Assembly: GCA_032718475.1 (NCBI GenBank)
Contig: JAUCBJ010000627.1
Coordinates: 1-56,430 of the forward strand
Direction of reading: 5' to 3'
Length of the DNA: 56,430 nucleotides
From: Nemertoderma westbladi
Taxonomy: Eukaryota > Xenacoelomorpha > Nemertodermatida > Nemertodermatidae
Shown here: positions 18,042-27,379 of the stretch, in pieces
Numbering within the stretch: position 1 is the first letter of the stretch
Layout of the letters: each line of letters starts with the position of its first letter
Made by a program: the position numbers and the translations under genes
Notes under the pieces: generated by a model
What the model was told of the DNA's origin: nothing
Database searches by the model: none
Seen by the model: the letters and a program-made list of their open reading frames with translations, nothing else

Positions 18042-18987
18042 ATAATTTTTGTACGATGAAGTATGCTGTTTGTTGTTTTTTCACTTTGCTACTAAATTTT
18101 GCAGATATAATTGCCCATTTAAAACAGTCATTATCAGCCGATTGCACATTTATAACACATCGTTTACACGCTAGAGCCTTAGGTAATTCCATATACCCAT
18201 GCCCCTTATATAGTAACGACCTACACTTAGATTCAGCTAATTTAATTTCAACCCTTAATAAAGATTTAATACGCCACCCAGAACCACGTGTGTTAAAGAT
18301 GGCTATTTTTTGTAATATATTCCCCAGCACATGCTCAAACCATGTGTCAAAACTTTGCGGCGAATCTACAGTATTAATAGCACCACCGGAAGAATTAAAA
18401 TAAAAGGTTTCCAATTGCTCACCTTCTGAAAAATGTGACCTGTACATTAATACATTTAGACCTAACCACAGTCTAAGAACATTCATTTCTTTCAATCTAT
18501 CTAATATTAACTGAAGAATATTACCTCGAATTTGCGTTACTGCTGTTTCTACATCGGGATAATCTCTAGAAGTTGGGAGGTCGTGGACATAAATTTCAAG
18601 ACGATTATCGTGAGCTTCTTGTTCCCGCGTAAAAATTGTTGCGCATGTACCAAGAGCCACCCTTAAGTTTTTTCTAGATATTATATTTTTATGTTGCGGA
18701 AATTTACGCTTTCTTGTGTAGTAACATTTCAAGTGACAATCGTGTCGTAAATAATTGTCATATGTATACTCTTTATTACAGGTAGAACAAGTCAATTGAT
18801 AGGTGCGGAACTCCATTTCTTTACAACCAGTAGTCGTTTCATGTCGTTTACAAATTTCGCTGCATGAAGTCACGACATGACACTTTAAACAAGAATAACT
18901 TTCAAAATGTGACCGTAGGTGGCGTAAATAATTATGTCTAGTTACATTCATATGACAGAATGAACAACATATTGTTATTTTATCCAT
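18022..18987 (-). CDS. N-terminal part of PolB with zinc fingers (321 aa)
   Basis: The first 90 residues contain several C2H2/C2HC-like fingers (CSFC..H..H, CLKC..C..H, CSTC..H..C). The rest is the region that stands before the exonuclease domain in Polinton polymerases, with the hallmark VINVQSADNDCFKWAI near its end. It stops at TGA (18022-18024 on the plus-strand map) beside a run of five A on the plus strand (18024-18028); the polymerase continues in the +1 frame. Either a single-base change in the run broke the gene, or the ribosome shifts at UUU UGA, or two subunits are made. The ATG lies in AACATGG, after a leader ending in repeated ATT triplets. Confidence 0.85.
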   Translation of the reverse strand: MDKITICCSFCHMNVTRHNYLRHLRSHFESYSCLKCHVVTSCSEICKRHETTTGCKEMEFRTYQLTCSTCNKEYTYDNYLRHDCHLKCYYTRKRKFPQHKNIISRKNLRVALGTCATIFTREQEAHDNRLEIYVHDLPTSRDYPDVETAVTQIRGNILQLILDRLKEMNVLRLWLGLNVLMYRSHFSEGEQLETFYFNSSGGAINTVDSPQSFDTWFEHVLGNILQKIAIFNTRGSGWRIKSLLRVEIKLAESKCRSLLYKGHGYMELPKALACKRCVINVQSADNDCFKWAIISAKFSSKVKKQQTAYFIVQKLYDSFHF

Positions 18988-19084
18988 GTTGAAGTTTGTT
19001 TAGATAAATAATAATAATAATAATAATAAAATATCTCCAAAGATTAAAATAAAATGAAATGATATGATATTGACTACATCTAAA

Positions 19085-19145
19085 CATTTATATGCTAGCG
19101 AGGGAAATAATTTTAAACCAATCACCAATCGCTTATGACTATTGG
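19085..19145 (-). promoter_or_regulatory. candidate promoter of the polymerase genes
   Basis: Read on the minus strand there is GCATATAAATG (TATA-like, 19085-19095), about 100 nt before the ATG at 18987. Two ATTGG boxes lie 25-45 nt further upstream, and a CCAAT lies near 19141. Spacing fits an RNA polymerase II promoter. Confidence 0.4.
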
Positions 19146-19176
19146 AAACCGCAAAGAGTTTAACTTATGATTAGGC

Positions 19177-20238
19177 TTACATGTTAGGATAATAATCTGG
19201 TTTCCATGGAGAATTAGTAACAGGCTCTACTAGAACTGGGTTACTGACAACTTTCTGTTTCTTTGCAGGTGATGCGTTGGTAAATTTACTCGATGATCTT
19301 GGCTTCCGAGGTAATATTTCAGGAAAGACCTGTTGCGGTTGAGAGCAACTCTCTTCAACATCTGGATTAGGTGATGGGATCTCTACGAACGCTTTAGGTT
19401 TATCCAAAAGGTCAAAACCGTCAACATGGGCTTCAGTAAGAGAAATACCATCCATCGATTCTTTGAGAAAACTAATATGGGCTTTATCATTCAAGTAATG
19501 CAACTCGATAGAATTTCCGCCGGCACCTACTTCAGTAGAATTATCGGTGTTGGTGATAATAATTTTTTTATTATTGGTTTTAATCATTTTGAGACGGTCT
19601 GATAATTGAATGATATTTTTATCAAAAAGATGCTTGTCTGTTTCATCGACTTGGTTGTCCCACTCTCGCAACAAAACGGTTAGTTCCTGTTTTGACAAAT
19701 TGAAACCCGTATAATAGTTAAAACCAACACTATCAGTGTATCTGAGGCTGATTTTCCATAAGCCAACATAGTTGGTTCCTTTAAAAGCTGTTACAAATCC
19801 AATAAACTCTGGATTTGATAATTCAATGTAGAATTGATCGCTAATAATCTCTAGCGGTGGAGAGAGAAATTGCAATAATTTCCCTCTGTATTGAATTAGA
19901 ACTTCAGTAAAAGCTTTGTTGAGAACTTTACATTTGCCTTGTTTCTGAACGTAAACATCACCCGATGTGGGGTTGATGGAAATATTCAAATTTCCCCGCG
20001 CAAAACGAAGAGTGGGATATATCCTACCTGGTATAATTGCTGGTCTGGATTGATGTTGGTTGTTGGTTGTTTCTAGAATGTCTAACAAATAGCGGGTATC
20101 TTGATGGGAAAAACAAATTGATTCGTTGTCCTCCTGAGATTCCACAATAAAATACTTGCTGTGAACGACGGTACAAGTATATTTATTGTAAGTAAATTTC
20201 CAGCTATTTGTTGCTCCGGTTTTTTGCGTTAAGGCCAT
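19177..20238 (-). CDS. 353-aa protein with PC4-like modules and NLS
   Basis: At least two segments (residues about 20-60 and 145-190) show short strands followed by a small helix: SKYFIVESQ..ICFSHQDTRYLLDIL and YVGLWKISLRY..GFNLSKQELTVLLREW. A third weaker one lies between them. This is the outline of the PC4/Sub1 single-strand DNA-binding coactivator domain; similarity is suggestive only. The C-terminus is Pro/Ser-rich and contains PAKKQKVV, a likely nuclear localisation motif. The ATG follows repeated ATT triplets. It is the outermost gene of the leftward arm, and a replication or transcription accessory role is inferred. Confidence 0.5.
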   Translation of the reverse strand: MALTQKTGATNSWKFTYNKYTCTVVHSKYFIVESQEDNESICFSHQDTRYLLDILETTNNQHQSRPAIIPGRIYPTLRFARGNLNISINPTSGDVYVQKQGKCKVLNKAFTEVLIQYRGKLLQFLSPPLEIISDQFYIELSNPEFIGFVTAFKGTNYVGLWKISLRYTDSVGFNYYTGFNLSKQELTVLLREWDNQVDETDKHLFDKNIIQLSDRLKMIKTNNKKIIITNTDNSTEVGAGGNSIELHYLNDKAHISFLKESMDGISLTEAHVDGFDLLDKPKAFVEIPSPNPDVEESCSQPQQVFPEILPRKPRSSSKFTNASPAKKQKVVSNPVLVEPVTNSPWKPDYYPNM

Positions 20239-20263
20239 AATAATAATAATAAATACGAAAAAT

Positions 20264-20620
20264 ATTACAAGTGATAAATTTTAAACCGTATCGCTGTAAT
20301 AAATTGACACCATAGTTCTCACTCTAAAATTGTGTTTGGTCGGAAGACGACGCCTAAGAAAAATGTTGCTGAGTTCGACATTAGGTATCGACACAAAAAC
20401 AAAAATCGGGTGAGACACGTAGCTCAGATTTTCGTTTTTAGGTCGATACCCAATGCTGGAATCAGTATCATTTTATGAGGTGTCGTTTTCCGACCAACGA
20501 ATATACAACAAGTAAGATAATGTATAAATTATTAAGGAAATAACACAATGTCAGAGTGAGAACAAAAAATTAGATATGGTATCAATATATTACCATGAAG
20601 ATTACAAGTGATGAATTTTA
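20264..20620. repeat. 284-bp imperfect palindrome in a 20-bp direct repeat
   Basis: Arms meeting in the middle span 20303-20586: the left opens ATTGACACCATAG and TTCTCACTCT; the right closes with AGAGTGAGAAC and ATGGTATCAAT. The right arm has an extra insert of about 43 nt. The palindrome is flanked by ATTACAAGTGAT(A/G)AATTTTA at 20264-20283 and 20601-20620, 19 of 20 bases alike. It sits 26 nt before the last Polinton gene start. It may be an inserted foldback element or a rearranged Polinton end. Confidence 0.8.
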
Positions 20621-22018
20621 TTAAAAGCATTCAGTTATATATATATAAATTTGCGATGTGGCATAGTCAACGAAGAAGAGATGGTACGTGTCATAATCAT
20701 CAACGAATAAGAAAAGAGATGGGGAGCAACGTGGATGAATAGCTGGCTGGTTGATTGCGTGGATAGGAAATACGTGAAAGAATATGAATCATAGGGTTGT
20801 GTGTAATAATAATCAATAATTATTATAATAAAAATGCGCAGTATAATGTTAGTGGTGGTGGTGGTAGCCTTTCAATATGGCACAGATGCTGTGGGATTGG
20901 TTAGGTTAGGTTGAGTAACTATGGAAATGTTCGTATACGTGTAGCTGGAACGTGGCGGAATTTCACGTATCATAGCGTTGGACTGGTAGGAGGCTGCTTG
21001 GTTGGTTGGATTGATTTGGCGACAGCCGTCGAGGAGTAGCCGTGCGTGGCTAGCGGTGGTGAGTTGGCAATCGATATATAATATAAAATAGGGTAGTGGG
21101 GGCTAGCCATGCATCGTGAAGTTAGGTTATGCGAAGATGAATATGCGATGGTTGGTTGATGCAACAACACGAATCAATACTCACGGTTGGTAACAGCTAT
21201 CGAGTAAGGCAGGCATCGTGAGGTTAGGCTACGCGTAGGCGATAGGCAATGATTGGTTGAAGGCATCGATACTGTTGGTGACAGATGGTCATTAAACATC
21301 GCGATTTAGCACGTTTTTAATAGCCCTCCGAGATGCAGCCCGTAGCCCAGGCTAGGGAGGAGTTCGCGGGGGGACACTCTTCTTCTACTACTCCTGTAGC
21401 TCTGGGTCCAGTAGCTTTAGGTCCTGGCGCATTAGGTCATGTAGCATTGGGTCCTGGTAGCATATGATTGGTTTTCTATTCACTGATTTTACAATATTCC
21501 TAACTCTCGTTTATTGTTTTGGTTTCTTTCAACTCGCCTCTGTGCTCTGTAACCTGCTCCTTTACTAACACAACAGTAATACAGAAATAAGCAACCAGAC
21601 AAACAGTCGAGTATACAGCAGTTTTGCTAGTCCAAAAAATAAAGGGCAGAAAAGTACTTATATAGGGCATAAAAGTAGTAGAAAAAAAATAATGGTCATT
21701 TTGAGTAAAAAATATAGGGCAAAAAATAACTGCCATTATCGAAATATACACCCCAAAGGGTAGTATACAGTAGATCGTATGAACTATATACAGCACACAG
21801 CTGCACAGAGAAGTAAATATGGATAAAGTCAGGTTCGTCTAGGATCTACTGTATGTGTGCCTTGGATCTAAATTCGCCGGAAGATCCCGGTTTCTAATTT
21901 CCCAGCCACGATAATGTATAAAGTACGCCTAGGGTCGAATTTAATTAACTTGTATCTATAAATTATACTGTAGACCTACGGTAAAATAAAGAAACAGAAT
22001 TGGACTGGGATAGTGGGA
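20621..22018. other. intergenic stretch with weak repeats
   Basis: No gene is supported. Two diverged copies of about 90 bases with GCATCGTGA(A/G)GTTAGG and a GCGATGGTTGG-like part stand at 21108-21190 and 21212-21290. A dispersed motif CTCGTTTATTGTTTTGGTT..CTGCTCCTT stands at 21506-21565; it recurs at 30093-30142 and 44527-44574 on the same strand. Short open frames here lack recognisable domains. Confidence 0.5.
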
Positions 22019-22220
22019 CCGGGTTTTAGACATTTTAACTTTAAGACCGAGACCGGGTTTTAGTCATTTCATTTTTGGGACCGCGAGTTTATGGACCGGG
22101 TTTTAGGAATTATTCGGACCGGGTTTTAGGAATTTTCTTATGGACCGGGCAAAAATTGGGCCGACCGGGTTTTAGGTTCAGTGGACCGCGACCGGTGCCG
22201 GCCCGGGTTTTAGACAGTTC
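22019..22220. repeat. GACCGGGTTTTAG interspersed repeat cluster
   Basis: The 13-mer GACCGGGTTTTAG or close forms occur about seven times in 200 bases with variable spacers. The base composition differs from the surroundings. No coding meaning was found. Confidence 0.75.
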
Positions 22221-22260
22221 CAGCCTAAAGACACCCTACCGAACAAGTAGTTGGAGAAGG

Positions 22261-22829
22261 TACGGTGGCTGATCTTTGCCATCCAATTAATTAATTTTTT
22301 TTTTACTTTTTTTTTCTCAGAAGTTATCCATGACGTCATAATTTATGGTCGACCAAAAATTAATTTATGGTCGACCAATAATTAATTATTGGTCGACCAT
22401 AAATTATTTTTTGGTTGACCATAAATTAATTTACAGCGCAATTAACTTATTGACGACCATCATTGGTTAGGGTAGTGGGAAACCATCCAATTATTTGAAT
22501 GTAATTACTTAAAGTAACCAATGAATGGCTTTCCAAATCTCGCCTTACAAGGTACCGGGAAATTTAAACTTTCAGAAATTAATTATTTATGGTCGACCAT
22601 AAATTATTAATTTATGCTCGACCATAAATTATTTTTTGGTCGACCATAAATTATTTTTTGGTCGACCATAAATTATTTTTTGGTCGACCATAAATTAAAT
22701 TTTGGTCGGCCGTAAATTAATTTTTGGTCGAGCATAAATTAATTTTTGGTCGACCATAAATTATGACGTCATGGAGAACTTCTGAAAAAAAAAATAATTA
22801 ATTGGCAAAGATCAGCCGCCGTCGCCGTA
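22261..22829. mobile_element. foldback element with GGTCGACC repeats
   Basis: The ends are inverted: TGGCTGATCTTTGCC with AATTAATTA and a T-run, then CAGAAGTT.TCCATGACGTCAT on the left, and its complement on the right (22765-22825). Between them GGTCGACCATAAATTA in both orientations is repeated about a dozen times around a central single-copy part (22435-22580). It is non-autonomous and no clear target duplication was found. Confidence 0.8.
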
Positions 22830-23252
22830 AGAAGGCCCTGTGCAGCAAGGCGCTTTTCTTAGCATTATGTACAAGCAGTGGTGTGTGGAGTGAAACGTGG
22901 CACTACTGATTGTTGATCTGTGTTGAGCAATTCGAACTACAGAACTGCTGATATTGATTTATGGGACTGCTGGACTGTAAGCTACAGAGCTAAGCCCCTA
23001 CCGCAGTACCGTATACAATACTGCAGTACTGTCTGACTGTACAGCTGTAGGCCTACTAGCAGACTAGCCAGCAGACTAGGCCTACTGCTGTACTGCCCGA
23101 TTTCAAAGTAGGCCTATGTACAATCTCATGGATATATCAGGCGCAGACAATTTAAGTCAGGCGCAGAAATTCAGAAATTATGGGGTCAAGCGCCAGGCGC
23201 AAGCCAGCAAGCGCAGGTGCAAGCGCTGAACACTGAATTCGTGCTAAAGATA

Positions 23253-23704
23253 CAGTTAGGAACACTGGTCACTTTCTGGCTGAAGCTCAGCCAAAAATTA
23301 TCCACATATTTACAGCCAGACTGCCAGAAAGTGTCCGTGCAGCCACTATTTGTCCTTCACATGCTGTGATTATAATTTCGGACATATTTTGGCTGTAACT
23401 TCACTAGTCCTCAAAGCAGAACAGCAGAAGCTGGGCACATAAGGTGACAATTTTTACTTTTACTATTAATGATAGTTCAATGTAGTTATCCCAACGATGA
23501 GATTCAAATTCTCAAATTAATTTATACAGAATTTTATGGCGGTTCTAATGGTATAATTTTTAGAATGCCAATGTTAAAATTTCAATGCCGGTTTTCAAAT
23601 GAAATTTAGCATTGTTTTCTGTGGTGAAATTTCACTCTGAGAGCATTTTCCGCGGACACATTCTGGCTGTAAATTGGACAAATTGTGACCAGTGTTCCTG
23701 ACTG
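23253..23704. mobile_element. MITE family A copy 1, 5-bp TSD AGATA
   Basis: Begins CAGTTAGGAACACTGGTCAC and ends with the inverted form closing in CCTGACTG; 452 bp. AGATA flanks it on both sides (23248-23252 and 23705-23709). A second copy is at 29415-29829. The inner part contains another partial inverted pair around TGGCTGTAA. No coding frame. Confidence 0.88.
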
Positions 23705-23936
23705 AGATATGAGAGGTGAAAGGATTCGCATACGCCAGTCTGCCAGTACGCATACTGCTGTACTGGCATGGCATAGGCGATAGGCCTACGGTAATAGGCC
23801 TACAGTAATAATCAGCTCGAATGTAGATTGAACATTATACAGTTATATAAAAACCATAATATAAAATTTAGTAGGCCTGGCCTACCGATACTGTTTGCAG
23901 GTTTGGTCTGTTGGTAGGCCTATAGGCTATCAGTTA

Positions 23937-24090
23937 GGAACATAACGCCCGATTTTGTCCTTTTGAACGCCCGATTTTGTCGGTAGAAATAGGCGTTTAG
24001 TACGCCAGATTATGTTTGGAACGCCAAAATTTGGCGTTCCATATTTATGAAGTATTGCCCGACATAATCGGGCGTCCCATTTTTATCACA
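23937..24090. repeat. small foldback with ACGCCCGATTTTGTC ends
   Basis: ACGCCCGATTTTGTC occurs twice on the left and as GACATAATCGGGCGT on the right. The centre is the palindrome AACGCCAAAATTTGGCGTT. It looks like a short MITE or a hairpin-forming sequence. The remainder of 23705-25773 has no supported gene. Confidence 0.7.
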
Positions 24091-24734
24091 GTAGGCAGAT
24101 ATCAGTAAGGTACAGTCAGCCAGTTCATGTCTTTTGTACAGCCAGATGGGGGCTGGATTCTGCAGTTTTTAAGTGGAAATCCCCGTAGCTTATCATTGGA
24201 ATTTTTAAATTTAAACGGGCACTCTCAATAAAATTTGGGCACGGAGATATTAGTATCATTAGAACCGGCTTCAAATTCTACACCTTGACGTGCTTGTACA
24301 ATAAATTTAGAGCTTGTATGAAGAAGTTATTGTAAATAATATAATTAAATCAAAAATCCAGCCAGATGATATTTACCAGCCAGATGGTGTCCAAACATAA
24401 CCTCTCTGAGATCAATCAGAGAGCCGACGTACTAGTATGTCACTCAAAAGCTCCCTATTGCCAGATGGCTGCCAATTATTTACAGCTCACTGGACTCTAC
24501 ATACATAGCAGTACCATTGACACAACAGCAACAGACTAACCAACCAACTAATAGACTACCGAATCCACAGCCCATACTCTGATACTGCAATACTAGTGGC
24601 AAGCCAAGTAGCCTACAACGCCGTGGGGGATATTACCCAGTAAGCTTAGCCTACTATAACAAACTGCAGAACTTTATTTAGCTCAACAGCTGTAGTTTCA
24701 TAAGGCTGTACTAAAAAAATAAAGGTGTAATATT

Positions 24735-24776
24735 GTGGGTTTGTTCAGAAGTGGAAAAGCTTCTGAACAAACCCAC
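24735..24776. repeat. 17-bp perfect hairpin
   Basis: GTGGGTTTGTTCAGAAG and its exact complement are separated by eight bases. A long perfect stem outside any gene may come from a foldback transposon or a hairpin RNA; no further evidence is available. Confidence 0.75.
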
Positions 24777-24833
24777 TTTAATTACAGTTGCAACAGCTCA
24801 TCTCCAATTTATTTAAAAAAATAAAATTAGATT

Positions 24834-24962
24834 CGTCATTGTTCATAATTAGCACATTAAAGCTTTTACGGCCCTCGTTCTATTATTTCACTCACTGTCG
24901 CTAGGGAAACAAAATCACTCGTGCTGTAACGCTATAAAAGTTCTATTTTATGAACAATGACG
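24834..24962. mobile_element. 129-bp inverted-repeat element
   Basis: CGTCATTGTTCATAA at the left and its complement TTATGAACAATGACG at the right, 129 bp in total. The size and the perfect terminal repeat suggest a tiny MITE. Confidence 0.55.
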
Positions 24963-25773
24963 TATATATAGTTAATATTATTAAACTATCAACTATACCA
25001 TCAGACCATGGCATGACCGATGACCGCAATACTCAATTAGATAATATGTAAGGTAAAGTAAGGTTAATTACTTTATTAGGTACCGGTAATATGTAAGGTT
25101 AATTACTTTATTGGCTAATATGTTATGTAAGTTTATTACTTTATTATGTAATATGTATAAGGTTAATTGCCATCCATGTATTTAGATTATTCAATTATGA
25201 ATATTTTCATAAGCCATGTGCCATGTCACAATGTCTATTGTCTATCAGTAGCAGCCAGCTTATGGCTTACTTATGAGAGAGGAAAAGTTACATCCAAAGC
25301 ACAAACAGTAACGCTGCATAAGTTAACGCATTTTAAACTTTAACACAAAATCAACTTATTATTACAACTTACAAACTTAACGTAAGGTTAATTCAGCATC
25401 TACAGTTCACAGTTGTAATCCAGGCACAGCACCAAGGGGCGCCTCTATTTCAGTTATACCCAACCTCCCCCAGAGCGGCTACATCACAAGAACACCTGCA
25501 AGCATTGCGGCTATATCACAAGAAAATCTGTCAAGCATTGCGGCTACATCACAAGAAAGTCTGTCAATCATTTATCAGAGCTGGAGAGGGTTAACTCCTT
25601 CAAATCATACTGAACAAAGCAGCCCGATAACGGAACTGCAATTGGCCAGCCAGTTGATATCCAGACCAGCCAGGTGCGGGCTGGTGTTTCTATGAACTGG
25701 CTGGAAAAAAGTGAGATTTCATCTGGCTGCACAAAACCTCTAACTGGCTGACTGTACCTTACTGGATATAGGC

Positions 25774-26462
25774 CTACTGTGCATCTCTAGTTCCCAACCT
25801 GTAAAAGCAATTCTTTGCCTTTGGGTCCAAATTGAGTCCAATCTCATCGAGGTTATAAAAGCGATTGGGGCGTTCAGCAATGTCTAATTTCGTCACTAGA
25901 TTATTAACTAACTGAAAAAAATCATCCAAAACAGTTGGATTTAGCCCTTTAACCCTCCCACCCAATGGTAACGTATTCGGGCTTACGCTTACTAAGTATA
26001 TTTGCATGCCTCCTCTCGAAAAGGCGAATCCAGGTGTATCCCGGGGTATTATTTTTAAACCTGTTTGCTTTTCCTGATGCATCAAGGTATGTTTTGATAA
26101 CATGCACCAATTGGCAATTGGTCCCGGGTCAGTGGCCAACCACATTCGCCTAAGTAAATTAATGCGGCAACCACATATTTCTCAACCTCCTCTGATAGCA
26201 ATGGTGGTGCACCACGCCCAAAGTGATTATGTCTACCTTGTTTCATTGGACGTTTTCTCGATCCACTGAAATCATCTAGCACCCATCTAGATAGAGTACT
26301 TTTTGCCTTTTGGTACCTTCACCTTGTACCTCAATCTCAATGCAACCTCACGCAACGATCCTTCATTTGTAGGATCCTTATAATGTTTTACAGCTTGGAG
26401 AAGTTTTTCTTCTGTATAGTTATCGACTGTTTTCCGCTTGAAAGTAATCGGCATATTCAGAT
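25774..26462 (-). pseudogene. decayed pogo/Tigger-like transposase
   Basis: Three frames on the minus strand, in order, make a pogo-type transposase. The helix-turn-helix region has YTEEKLLQAVKHYKD and LREVALRLRY. The linker has GRGAPPLLSEEVEKYVVAAL and ECGWPLTRDQL. The start of the catalytic domain has GLNPTVLDDFFQLV and FYNLDEIGLN, where Asp in NLDE is the first catalytic residue. Frames break near 26285 and 26100-26145, and the frame is lost before the remaining catalytic acids. The likely start is MPITFKRKT (near 26454); the upstream codons belong to an adjacent MITE terminal repeat. Such enzymes move Tc1/mariner-related elements; this copy is dead. Confidence 0.8.
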
Positions 26463-26473
26463 ATGGTATATAA

Positions 26474-27140
26474 CAGTCGGGCACTTTGTCAATATTGACA
26501 TGTTGTCAATATTGACATGTTCCATGTCAAAATTGACATGATGTCAATATTGACATGTTTTGATCATAAATTTTTTAAATATTGTGATTTGAAAAGTAAA
26601 AAATGTTTTTTTGTAAAGAGAATATCTATTTTAATTAAAATATTGTTGAATCCAACCAATGTAGGCCTATATTGTTGTTTGTAATAATTTTAATGATATG
26701 TTTTATTGCATGTCAATATTGACATCTAATGTCAATATTGACATGAACGCTGGGTTTTTATGTTCATTTCACCCCCACCAAATCTATTTAGAGGCCTTCA
26801 AGTAGCATCACAAATACTGAAACATTGCTGTCAAAACGCTTTAGTTAGAGGCATTCTTGCTGCATTATAAATACTGAAAAGAGCTTTTGAAACTATTCAG
26901 GCCTTCGCGCAGCATGTTAAATACTGAAAAAGAGCTACCGGTACTAAAACTAAAACTGAGTCTTTTACTTATAATTTCGATTTTTATATTTAAAAAACAC
27001 GTCTGGAAATATTTGAACACGTCAGGTAAAAAAATGTCAATATTGACATGTCCATGTCAATTTTGACATGCCCCATCCTGGAGAAACTAGCTCTACATGT
27101 CAATATTGACACATGTCAATATTGACAAAGTGCCCGACTG
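26474..27140. mobile_element. MITE family B with ten TGTCAATATTGACA palindromes, TSD TATAA
   Basis: Ends CAGTCGGGCACTTTG and CAAAGTGCCCGACTG, with TATAA on both sides (26469-26473, 27141-27145). About ten copies of TGTCAATATTGACA or a one-base variant lie in three clusters: four at the left, two in the middle, four at the right. The remaining sequence has three degenerate direct repeats of about 60 bases containing GCCTTC(A/G) and AATACTGAAA. No coding frame. Confidence 0.88.
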
Positions 27141-27379
27141 TATAATGTTAGTTTAAGACCAGATTAAGTCTATTAGGCCTAGTTAGTTCTGTCTGTCTGT
27201 AGTTAGCACTCCTTCAATGTGCAATATGTGTCAGCCGGTACATAAAATCAACTCCACAAATCCAGCAATCAGAATCATTCAGCCTCTCCTATATAGGCTA
27301 CGGTATATAGTCTAATAATTGGCCTACATCTACAAAGTACAGAAATGCAGTAATTGGTAAATTTATACAAACAAACTAG

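Larger units (their letters stand above)
3121..20302. mobile_element. Polinton/Maverick element (limits approximate)
   Basis: The set protein-primed-type PolB, retroviral-type integrase with C-terminal chromo-like segment, adenain-like protease, FtsK/HerA-type ATPase and capsid-type proteins defines a Polinton. Two gene blocks point toward each other (plus strand 3685-12282, minus strand 14396-20238). Genes on the rightward arm are separated by one or two bases or overlap. Coding frames are free of stops except for one frame break in the integrase and one in PolB. I found neither terminal inverted repeats nor a target duplication, so the boundaries are estimates: left is the start of the TTAACGTTAA block and right is the base before the 284-bp palindrome. 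Confidence 0.93.

Noticed and set aside
3121-20640. Polinton terminal inverted repeats
   Set aside because: I compared the flanks by eye and found no convincing inverted match; only low-complexity words such as CCTAACCTAAC are shared.
22075-22272. 65-codon ORF rich in Gly/Pro/Arg
   Set aside because: Generated by the GACCGGGTTTTAG repeat cluster.
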